Shown here: positions 55,659 through 64,000 of the stretch, one piece after another
Numbering within the stretch: position 1 is the first letter of the stretch
How the letters are laid out: each line of letters starts with the position of its first letter
Origin: Arachis hypogaea
Lineage: Eukaryota; Streptophyta; Magnoliopsida; Fabales; Fabaceae
Direction: 5' to 3'
Length of the DNA stretch: 64,000 bases
Assembly: GCF_003086295.3 (NCBI RefSeq)
Contig: NC_092042.1
Coordinates: forward strand, 41,215,419-41,279,418
Program-made: the position numbers and the translations under genes
The notes under the pieces: model-generated
Told to the model about the DNA's origin: nothing
What the model saw: only the letters and a program-made list of their open reading frames with translations
The model's database searches: none

Positions 55659-56795
55659 TTAGTGGCGTCTTCTTCTTGAAGGACCAATGATGTCCTTAAG
55701 CTCTTCTATGTCCCTTCCTTGCCTTTGTTGCTCCTCCCTCATTGCTCTTTGATCTTCTCTTATTTCATGGAGAATGATGGAGTACTCTTTATGTCCCACC
55801 CTTAATTGTTCCACATTGTAACTCAAATCTTCTAAGGAAGTGTTGAGTTGTTCCCAATAGTTGTTGGGAGGAAAGTGCATCCCTTGAGGCATCTCCAGGA
55901 TTTCTTGGTAATGAGCTTCCTCATACGTCTCTTGGGTTCCATGAGTGGGCTCTCTTGTTTGCTCCATCTTTTTCTTAGTGATGGACTTGTCCTCCTCAAT
56001 GAGGATGTCTCCTTCTATGATAACTCCAACTGAGTAACATAGATGGCAAATAAGATGAGGAAAAGCTAACCTTGCCAAAGTAGAGGACTTATCGGCTATT
56101 TTGTAGAATTCATAGGAGATAACTTCATGAACTTCTACTTCCTCTCCAATCATGATGCTATGAATCATGATGGCTCGATCCAAAGTAACTTCAGATCGGT
56201 TGCTAGTGGGGATGATGGAGCGTTGAATGAACTCCAACCATCCTCTAGCCACAGGCTTGAGGTCCAATCTTCTTAGTTGAACCGGCTTGCCTTTGGAGTC
56301 TCTTTTCCATTGAGCTCCTTCCACACATATGTCCATAAGGACTTGGTCCAACCTTTGATTAAAGTTGATCCTTCTAGTGTAGGGGCGTGCATCTCCTTGC
56401 ATCATGGGTAAGTTGAACGCCAACCTTACATTTTCCGGACTAAAATCTAAGTATTTTCCCCGAACCATTGTAAGATAATTATTTGGATTCAGGTTCACAC
56501 TTTGATCATGGTTCCTAGTGATCCATGCATTGGCATAGAACTCTTGAACCATTAAGATTCTGACTTGTTGAATGGGGTTGGTTAGAACTTTCCAACCTCT
56601 TCTTTGGATCTCCGGATACTCATTTTTATTGAGCTTGAAATGGACCTCAGGGATCACCTTCTTCTTGGCCACAACATCATAGAAGTGGTCTTGATGGGCT
56701 TTGGAGATGAATCTTTCCATCTCCCATGACTCGGAGGTGGAAGCTTTTGTCTTCTCTTTTCCTTTTCTAGAGGATTCTCTGGCCTTGGGTGCCAT
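55659..56795 (-). CDS. Element C extra ORF, intact, 378 residues
   Basis: The ATG at 56795 starts MAPKARESSRKGKEKTK, a basic, probably disordered N-terminus (about residues 1-30). The core follows with SWEMERFISKAHQDHFYDV, VIPEVHFKLNKNEYPEIQ, VQEFYANAW, LKPVARGWLEFIQRSIIPTS and MIHSIMIGEEVEVHEVI, then a C-terminal charged coiled-coil stretch (REEQQRQGRDIEELK) and a basic end (RRRRH). No stop or shift interrupts it. No signal peptide or membrane helix is seen, so an envelope role is not supported. It resembles the domain annotated in plants as putative plant transposon protein. A stem-loop and AAGTTTGGTGT motif lie 35-75 bases upstream. The function is unknown; a DNA- or RNA-binding accessory role is only a guess from charge. 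Confidence 0.87.
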   Translation of the reverse strand: MAPKARESSRKGKEKTKASTSESWEMERFISKAHQDHFYDVVAKKKVIPEVHFKLNKNEYPEIQRRGWKVLTNPIQQVRILMVQEFYANAWITRNHDQSVNLNPNNYLTMVRGKYLDFSPENVRLAFNLPMMQGDARPYTRRINFNQRLDQVLMDICVEGAQWKRDSKGKPVQLRRLDLKPVARGWLEFIQRSIIPTSNRSEVTLDRAIMIHSIMIGEEVEVHEVISYEFYKIADKSSTLARLAFPHLICHLCYSVGVIIEGDILIEEDKSITKKKMEQTREPTHGTQETYEEAHYQEILEMPQGMHFPPNNYWEQLNTSLEDLSYNVEQLRVGHKEYSIILHEIREDQRAMREEQQRQGRDIEELKDIIGPSRRRRH

Positions 56796-56830
56796 CAATG
56801 GTTATGGAAAAACAAAAAGCTTATGCTTTT

Positions 56831-56868
56831 ACCACACCAAACTTAAAATATTGCTCGCCCTCGAGCAA
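56831..56868 (-). promoter_or_regulatory. Stem-loop plus AAGTTTGGTGT motif before the extra ORF (C)
   Basis: Minus strand: TTGCTCGAGGGCGAGCAA (56868-56851), a perfect 7-bp stem with an AGGG loop, then TTTAAGTTTGGTGTGG. Same placement as in A at 9749-9784. Confidence 0.75.
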
Positions 56869-57295
56869 GAGAAGAAAGAAAAGAAGAAGAAGAAGAGAAA
56901 ATATGGAAGAGAGTGAGGGGGAGGTGTATTCGGCCAAGGTATAGAAGAGGGAATTGTGTTGTGTGAAAATGAAGTAGAATGGAGGGGTATATATAGGGAG
57001 GGGGGAGAGGGTAGGTTCGGCCATTTAGGGTGGGTTTGGGTGGGAAAGATTTTTGAATTTTGAAGGTAGGTGGGGTTTATGGGGAAGAGTGGATGGATGT
57101 GAGTGGTGAAGGGGGTAATTGGGAAGAGAGGTTGAGGTGATTGGTGAAGGGTTTTTGGGAAAGTGTGTTATAGGATTAATTAGGAGGTAAGGTGGGAATA
57201 TGTTAGGTAGGGATCCTGTGGGGTCCACAGATCCTGAGGTGTCAAGGATTTACATCCCTGCACCAATTAGGCATGTAAAATGCCTTAGCATACCA
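56869..57295 (-). other. Spacer between palindrome array and extra ORF, element C
   Basis: Pyrimidine-rich in element sense. Two ORFs of 67 codons are Pro/Ser/His-rich low-complexity readings, probably chance. A has the matching spacer at 9476-9748. Confidence 0.55.
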
Positions 57296-57297
57296 TT

Positions 57298-57542
57298 CTG
57301 GCGTTTAAACGCCGAAGTGGTGCACGTTCTGGGCGTTCAACGCCCATGTGTAGCATGTTTCTGGCGTTGAACGCCAGTTCCATGCTTGTTACTGGCATTC
57401 AGCGCCAGCTTTCCTCAGGGCAGATTCCTGGCGTTCAAACGCCAGGATGTTGCTTGTTTCTGGCATTCAGCGCCAGATCCATGCTCTGTTCCGGCGTTGA
57501 ACGCCAGCCAGATGCACCTTACTGGCGTTTAAACGCCAGTAA
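57298..57542. repeat. 31-bp palindromic array, element C second cluster
   Basis: Eight cores start at 57300, 57332, 57363, 57394, 57430, 57462, 57493 and 57524 (steps 32, 31, 31, 36, 32, 31, 31). Some cores are degraded to GGCATTCAGCGCC. Same place as the A array at 9301-9475. Confidence 0.9.
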
Positions 57543-57839
57543 GTCCTTCCTTCAGGGTGTGATTTTTCTTCTGCTATTTTTGATTCTGTTTTTAATTTTA
57601 ATAATTTTTTTCGTGACTCCACATGATCCTGAACCTACTAAAACATAAAATAACGATTAGATAAAAATAAAATTAGATAAATAAAAATTGGGTTGCCTCC
57701 CAACAAGCGCTTCTTTAATGTCAATAGCTTGACAGTGGGCTCTCATGGAGCCATAAAGGTGGTCAGGTCAATGTTGTGGACTCCCAACACCAAACTTAGA
57801 GTTTGGATATGGGGGTTCAACACCAAACTTAGAGTTTGG

Positions 57840-58512
57840 TTATGGCCTCCCAACACCAAACTTAGAGTTTGATTGTGGGGGCTCTGTTTGACTCTGTATT
57901 GAGAGAAGCTCTGCATGCTTACTCTCCCTTGTTACAGAAGGATAGCCGTGTGCCTTAAACACAAGGTAGTCCCCATTCAATTGAAGGACTAGTTCTCCTC
58001 TGTTAACATCTATCACAGCTTCTGCTGTGGCTAGGAAAGGTCTTCCAAGGATGATGCATTCATCCTCTTCCTTCCTAGTGTCTAAGATTATGAAATCAGC
58101 AGGGATATAAAGGCCTTCAACCTTTACTAACACGTCCTCTACTATGTCTTACTGACTTGTCTGCCAATTGTAATGAGAATAAGGTAGGCTGTACCTCAAC
58201 GATCCCCAGCTTCTCCATTACAGAGAGTGGCATAAGATTTATGCTTGACCCTAGGTCACACAGAGCTTTTTCAAAGGTCATGGTGCCTATGGTACAGGGT
58301 ATTAAGAATTTCCCAGGATCTTGTTTCTTTTGAGGTAGAGTTTGCTGAACCCATGTATCAAGTTCACTAATGAGCAAGAGAGGTTCACCTTCCCAAGTTT
58401 CATTACCAAATAACTTGGCATTCAACTTCATGATGGCTCTTAGATATTGAGCAACTTGTTCTCCAGTTACATTTTCATCCTCTTCAGAGGAAGAATAATC
58501 TTCAGAGCTCAT
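57840..58512 (-). pseudogene. Element C protease, frameshifted
   Basis: 58512-58117 starts MSSEDYSSSEEDENVTGEQ and includes ALCDLGSSINLMPLSVMEKLGI. A frameshift near 58130 moves to 58133-57840, which holds CIILGRPFLATAEAVIDV and ends in the NSKFGV repeat. It matches element A protease in motif and end point; no RT follows. Confidence 0.85.
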
Positions 58513-58630
58513 GAATGGCAGAAGGAGATTTAATGGAATCTCTATGGTCTCTATATGAGCCTCAGATTTCTTTAAGTCCTCAATAGGGAACTCCTTCTTG
58601 TTTGAGAGACGTCCCAGGAGGTCTTCCTCA

Positions 58631-60082
58631 CTAGGATTTTCGTCCTTTCTCCTCCTTTGTGCATTCGGCCATATTGATTACATCAATGGCCTTGCACTCT
58701 CCTCTTGGATTTTCTTCTGTATTGCTTGGGAGAGTACTGGGAGGAGTTTCAGTGACTTTCTTACTCATTTGGCCTACTTGTGCCTCCAAATTTCTGATGG
58801 AGGACCTTGTTTCACTCATGAAACTTAAAGTGGCCTTAGACAGATCAGAGACTAAATTTGCTAAATTAGAGGGGCTCTGCTCAGAATTCTCTGTCTGTTG
58901 CTGAGAAGATGATGGAAAAGGCTTGTTATTGCTTAGCCTATTTCTTCCACCATTATTAAAGCCTTGTTGAGGCTTTTGTTGATACTTCCATGAGAAATTT
59001 GGATGATTTCTCCATGATGAATTATAGGTGTTTTCATAAGGTTTACCCATGTAATTTACCTCTGCTATTGTACGGTTCTCAAGATCATAAGCTTCTTCAG
59101 AAGCTGCTTCTTTAGTACTATTGGATGCATTTTGCCATCCATTCAGACTTTGAGAAATCATGTTGACTTGTTGGGTCAATATTTTGTTCTGAGCCAATAT
59201 GGCATTCAGAGCATCAATTTCAAGAACTCCCTTCTTCTGAGGCATCCCATTACTCACAGGATTCCTCTCAGAGGTATAAATGAACTGGTTATTTGCAACC
59301 ATTTCAATAAGTTCCTAAGCTTCTGTAGGCGTTTTCTTTAGGTGAATGGATCCACCTGTAGAGTGGTCCAATGACATCTTAGAAAATTCAGACAGACCAT
59401 CATAGAATATATCTAATGTGGTCCATTCTGAAAGCATGTCAGAAGGACACCTTTTGGTCAGTTACTTGTATCTTTCCCAAGCTTCATAGAGGGACTCACC
59501 ATCTTTTTGTCTGAAGGTCTGAACGTCCACTCTAAGCTTGCTCAGCTTTTGAGGAGGAAAGAACTTGGCTAAAAAAGCTGTGACCAGCTTATCCCAAGAG
59601 TCCAGGCTATCTTTGGGTTGTGAGTCTAACCATGTTCTAGCTCTGTCTCTTACAGCAAAAGGAAAAAGCATAAGCTTGTAGACTTCAGGATCAACTCCAT
59701 TAGTCTTAACAGTACCACAGATCTGCAAGAACTCAGTTAAGAACTAATAAGGGTCTTCTGATGAAAGTCCATGAAACTTGCAGTTCTGTTGCAGTAGAGA
59801 AACTAATTGAGGCTTTAGCTCAAAATTATTTGCTCCTATGGCAGGGATTGAGATACTTCTTCCATAAAAGTTGGAAGTTGGTGTAGTAAAATCACCAAGC
59901 ATCTTCCTTGCATTATTGTTTGGCTCGGCCATAATTGTTTCTTTTGCTGCTTCCTTTTCGAAAATTTTAGTGAGGTCTTCTTCAGAGTTTTGTGCTTTAG
60001 CTGCTCTTAGCTTCCTCTTCAGAGTCTTTTCAGGTTCAGGATCAGCTTCAACAAGTATGCCTTTATCTTTGTTCCTACTCAT
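58631..60082 (-). pseudogene. Element C gag, three nonsense codons
   Basis: The ATG at 60082 starts MSRNKDKGILVEAD. One frame runs to 58631 but has stops at 59746-59744, 59464-59462 and near 59320-59315. In each case element A has Gln, so CAG/CAA to TAG/TAA changes are likely. Motifs LMLFPFAVRDRARTWL and SLYEAWERYK are kept. A frameshift separates it from the protease. Confidence 0.87.
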
Positions 60083-61501
60083 AAGAAAGAGAAGAAGACA
60101 AAGAAAATATAGAATCCTCTATGTCACAGTATAGAGATTCCTTGAGGTGTTAGAGGAAAATAAGAATAGAAGAAGGAGGTAGGTAAAATTTCGAACACAC
60201 AAAAGAGATGGAGTTCGAATTGACAATGGAGGAGGAATGTTAGTGTTTAAATAGAAAAAGATGAGAGAGGGGAGAAAATTTTTCAAAAACTAAATTTTTT
60301 AAAAAGAATTAAGTTTTAAATGAAAATTTTGAAAAATTGGAAAAGATAAGAAATAGTAAAACAAACAAAAAAATCAATTAGTTAGTTGAAAAAGACTTGA
60401 AAATCAATTTTGAAAAGATAGGAAGTTTAGAAAAAATTTTTGAAATAATTTTTTTTTGAAAAAGACATGATTTGAGAAAGATATGATTAAAAAGATATGA
60501 TTGAAACTTATTTTGAAAAAGATTTGAAAAAGAAATTAAAAAGATTTGATTTTTTTTCGAAAAAGATATGTTTGAAAAGATATGATTTTGAAAAAGATAT
60601 GATTGAAAATATTTGATTTGAAAAAGATTTGAAAAAAATATGAAGATTTGAAAAAGATTTGATTTGAAAACAAGATTCCTCTCCTTGTGTCATCCTGGCA
60701 TTAAACGCCCAGGAGCTGCATGTTTTGGGCGTTTAACGCCCAATTGCTGTATGGTTTGGGCGTTTAAATGCCCAGCCAAGTACCCTGGCTGGCGTTTAAA
60801 TGCCAGTTTTCCTTCTTCACTGGGCGTTTTGAATGCCCAGCATTTTCTCTGTAATTCCTCTGCTTTATGTTCTTGGATCTTCATTTTGCTAAGTCCTTTA
60901 TTCAAGAAGATATGTTTTCAATTTTGAAAAACAAAAAAATGAGTCAAAACATATAATTCTTGGATCAAAACACAAGATATATGCAAGAACATTATGAACG
61001 TCTAGATGAACACCAAGAACAGTCTTGAAGACCAATATAAACATCAAGAACTCAGTTTTCTTAATGAAAGAAAACATGGAGGACACCAAACTTAGAACTT
61101 TCTCATGTTTGGGCCATATGAATGCAAGAATGCATATGTAGAACATCATGCAGTGCAAATCAGTAAATCATGAAGATCAAACAAAGTAATTCATCAAGAA
61201 CGACTTGAAGATCATCAAGAACACAATGCATGTGTTTCGAAAATTGCAAGACAATTAAAATCATGCAATTGACACCAAACTTAAAATTTGGCCCTAGATT
61301 CAAACAAGAACCATAAAATATTTTTGAATTTTTATGATTTTATGAATTTTTTTATATTTTTCGAAAATTATTTTGGAAAAAACGAAAAAGAAGAATTTTT
61401 TGTATTTTTTTTTAAAATAAGAAATAAAAAGCTTAAAAAATAAAATAAAATTACCTAATCTGAGCAACAAGATGAACCGTCAGTTGTCCAAACTCGAACA
61501 A
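60083..61501 (-). other. Element C leader
   Basis: No credible ORF. Includes the T-rich tract (60250-60670 in minus sense), a palindrome array (60695-60840), and ACACCAAACTTA copies near 61081 and 61263. Mirrors the leader of A. Confidence 0.65.
60695..60842. repeat. 31-bp palindromic array, element C leader copy
   Basis: Five cores start at 60697, 60728, 60759, 60791 and 60823 (steps 31, 31, 32, 32). Several have TG for CG (GCGTTTAAATGCCC), as expected from methyl-C decay. Confidence 0.88.
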
Positions 61502-61519
61502 TCCCCGGCAACGGCGCCA
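61502..61519 (-). other. Element C primer binding site (tRNA-Asp)
   Basis: TCCCCGGCAACGGCGCCA on the plus strand, six bases from the 5' LTR. Confidence 0.9.
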
Positions 61520-61525
61520 AAAACT

Positions 61526-63139
61526 TGGTGCACGAAATTGTGATCATCAACCATGGCACCAATAGACTTGGTACGCTCAAACATGAATCACACTTCGTCA
61601 CAATTCCGCACAACTAACCAGCAAGTGCACTGGGTCGTCCAAGTAATACCTTACGTGAGTAAGGGTTGATCCCACTGAGATTGTCGGCTTGAAGCAAGCT
61701 ATGGTCACCTTTTAAATCTCAGTCAGGCAGATTAAAATGGGTTATGGAGTTTTAATAAGTAAAAAGATAAATAAAACATAAAGATAGAGATACTTATGTA
61801 ATTCATTGGTGAGAATTTCAGATAAGTGTATGGAGATGCTTTGCTCCTTTTGAATCTCTGATTTCCTACTGCCTCTATCCAATCCTTCATACTCCTTTCC
61901 ATGGCAAGCTGTATGTTCGGGTTTCATCGGCGTCAATGGATACCTCCCGTCCTCTCAGTGAAAATGGTCCAAATGCGCTGTCACCGCACTGCTAATCATC
62001 TGTTGGTTCTCGATCATGTTAGAATAGAATCTAGTGATCCTTTTGCGTTTGTCACTACGCCCAAAACTCATGAGTTTGAAGCTCGTCACAGTCATCCCTT
62101 CCCAGATCCTACTCGGAATACCACAGAAAAGGTTTAGACCTTCCGGATCTCAAGAATGGCCGCCAATAATTCTAGCTTATACCACGAAGACTCCGATCTT
62201 TCGGAATGGAGGCTAAGAGATACACGCTCAATCTTAAGTAGACAGAAGTGGTTGTCAGTCACGGATCATCACATTCATGAGGTTGAAGTGCGAGTAAATA
62301 TCTTAGAACAAGATTAAGCATGAATTGAATAGAAGAACAATAGTAATTGCATTAATACTCGAGGAACAGCAAAGCTCCACACCTTAATCTATGGTGTGTA
62401 GAAACTCCACCGTTGAAAATACATAAGAACAAGGTCTAGGCATGGCCGTGAGGCCAGCCCCCAAAACATGATCAAGAGATCAAAAGATGATCCAAAGATC
62501 CAAGATGATATACAATAGTAAAATGTCCTATTTATAATGAAACTAGTTACTAGGGTTTACAGAAATAGGTAAATGATGCAGAAATCCACTTCCGGGCCCA
62601 CTTGGTGTGTGCTTGGACTGAGCATTGAGCTTTACACGTGTAGAGACCTCTCTTGGAGTTAAACGCCAGCTTTGGTGCCAGTTTGGGCGTTTAACTCCAA
62701 CTTTTATGCCAGTTTTGGCGTTTTGACTTCAGAATAAGGCAGAGAATGGGCGTTTGAACGCCAGTTTATGTCGTCAAAACGCGAACAAAATATGAACTAT
62801 TATATATTGCTGGAAAGCCCTAGATGTCTACTTTCCAACGCAATTGAGAACGCACTATTTGGAGTTATGTAGCTCCAGAAAATCCACTTCGAGTGCAGAG
62901 AGGTTAGAATCCAACAGCATCAGCAGTCATTTGTTAGCCTCTGATTCAGATTTTTGCTCAGGTCCTTCAATTTCAGCCAGAAAATACTTGAAATCATAGA
63001 AAAATACACAAACTCATAGTAAAGTCCATAAATATGAATTTTGCTTAAAAACTAATAAAAACATCCCAAAAAGTAGCTAGATCCTACTAAAAACTACTTA
63101 AAAACAATGCCAAAAAGCGTATAAATTATCCGCTCATCA
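61526..63139 (-). repeat. Element C 5' LTR
   Basis: 1614 bp, TGGTGCACGAAATTGTG...CCGCTCATCA. Palindrome units at about 62652-62765 with spacing near 31 bp. Confidence 0.88.
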
Positions 63140-64000
63140 GGCTCTTGAGTAGATATGTTCCTATGCAAAGTTCATGAAGGACATAATGTGCCACAAAAGG
63201 GATTGGAGGAAGGCATGGACAATTTTTCTCACTAAGGAGTGTAGTGCAGTCATCTAGAGAAACTTACCAAAGAAATTATAGGACCCTGGGAGTTTTGTGA
63301 TACCTTGCACCCTTGGAGACACTTGCATTAGGACTACCCTATGTGATCTTGGAGCAAGCATCAACATCATGCCTTCATCATTAATGAAGAAGCTCGGAAT
63401 CCAAGAACCCAAGCCTACCTGCATCTCTCTTCAACTTGTTGATGGCTCCGTCAAGATCCCATCAGGGGTGGTTGAGGATATGATTGTCAGGGTTAGACCC
63501 ATTGCATTTTCCATAGACTTTGTGATCCTAGATATGGAAGAGAACATGAATGCCTCCATTATTCTTGCTAGACCTTTTCTAGCCACAGGGAGAACTATCA
63601 TTGACGTTCGGAAAGGGGAAGTAACACTGAGAGTCGATAGGGATAAGTTCACATTCAATGCTATCAAGGTCATCCAACATTCTGACCTCCCAGAGGAATG
63701 CATGAAGATTGATGTCATAGAACCCTTGGTTGAAGAGGTACATAAGATTGAAAGACTTGAGGAAGAGCTGGATAAAATCCTTGAAGATGCCATGCTTGAC
63801 ATGCATGCACCAAAAGAACAAGAGGAGACGTTGACCATCCCTAAAGTGGAATATAGAACTCTTAAACTAGAGCTTAAGCCTCTGCCACCATCCTTGAAAT
63901 ACGTGTTCTTAGGAGAGGGTGACACATATCCAGTTATCATAAGCTCTATCCTAGAGCAGCAGGAAGAAGAGGCGCTGATTTAGGTGCTTAAGGCCCACAA
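63140..64000 (+). pseudogene. Element D protease and start of the RT region
   Basis: Plus-strand Athila protease region. It begins in the gag-protease linker (SYAKFMKDIMCHKRDW, which B has as SYAKFMKEILSHKKDW) and has stops near 63150, 63256 and 63275. From 63297 it is open: IPCTLGDTCIRTTLCDLGAS, VEDMIVRVRPIAFSIDFV, IILARPFLATGRTIIDV and LKPLPPSLKYVFLGEGDTYPV, to a TAG at 63981-63983 followed by VLKAHK in the same frame. RT should lie beyond the window. It is the right part of D after insertions of F, B and C. Confidence 0.88.

Larger units (their letters stand above)
52982..63139 (-). mobile_element. Element C: non-autonomous Athila-like element with mismatched LTRs
   Basis: LTRs at 52982-54658 (1677 bp, 3') and 61526-63139 (1614 bp, 5'), tRNA-Asp PBS, leader array, gag, protease, second array, extra ORF. 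It has no RT, RNase H or integrase, the same plan as element A. The LTRs differ by many substitutions and by indels of tens of bases. The flanks (TGATT at left, GGCTC at right) do not match, and element D has lost sequence at the junction. This fits a product of recombination between two elements rather than one clean insertion. Its gag and protease are broken by several stops and shifts but the extra ORF is intact. Confidence 0.88.

Noticed and set aside
55659..56795. Extra ORF as a true viral envelope protein
   Set aside because: No signal peptide, membrane helix or cleavage site is visible; the position alone is not enough.
63431..63940. 169-codon minus-strand Ser-rich ORF over element D protease
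   Set aside because: Antisense shadow of the clearly recognisable protease on the plus strand.

Overview
This is plant nuclear DNA, almost certainly from a legume and most probably Arachis (peanut group). The reasons are spliced genes, nested LTR retrotransposons of the plant-specific Athila and Tat lineages of Ty3/gypsy, solo LTRs, a Mutator-type MITE, and a family of Athila-like elements rich in the palindrome GGCGTTTAACGCC. I recall that palindrome from Arachis elements; the genus is an inference. One ordinary host gene is clear: a ten-exon class 3 lipase on the minus strand (15365-19550).

Layout. 1-13595 is an old minus-strand Tat-like element (H1; LTR 13094-13595, gag split, pol running off the left edge). 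It is broken by a solo LTR (1149-2698, duplication GGTAT) and by a very young plus-strand Athila-like element A (3602-12686) that has gag-protease but no RT, RNase H or integrase. 13596-26040 is the gene island: a MULE-type MITE (14022-14567), the lipase gene, and AT-rich intergenic DNA with older repeats. 26041-36149 is the 3' end of element E (same family as the first solo LTR), split by a young Tat element G (26853-35488). G has a gag-pol frame with two stops and, on the opposite strand, an intact three-exon 541-residue gene. 36150-64000 is an old plus-strand Athila element D, carrying composite LTR pieces, a solo LTR F (38812-40502), a full-length autonomous-type Athila element B (40649-52815, minus), and a gag-protease-only element C (52982-63139, minus). 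D's protease resumes at 63140 and leaves the window.

How the parts work together. A, B and C share a tRNA-Asp primer binding site, related LTR ends and an extra ORF downstream of the gag-pol position. A and C lack polymerase in the same way, so they look like non-autonomous partners needing a B-like element in trans. Three kinds of non-coding structure recur: (1) tandem arrays with an exact 31-bp period built on a palindromic core, in LTRs, in the leader, before the extra ORF and even inside gag; (2) an 18-nt stem-loop with covarying stem bases followed by TTTAAGTTTGGTGT, found both just before the 3' LTR and just before the extra ORF; (3) a relic PBS inside the LTR of element A. These, together with G's intact antisense gene, are the most interesting signals. 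Divergence figures were counted by eye.
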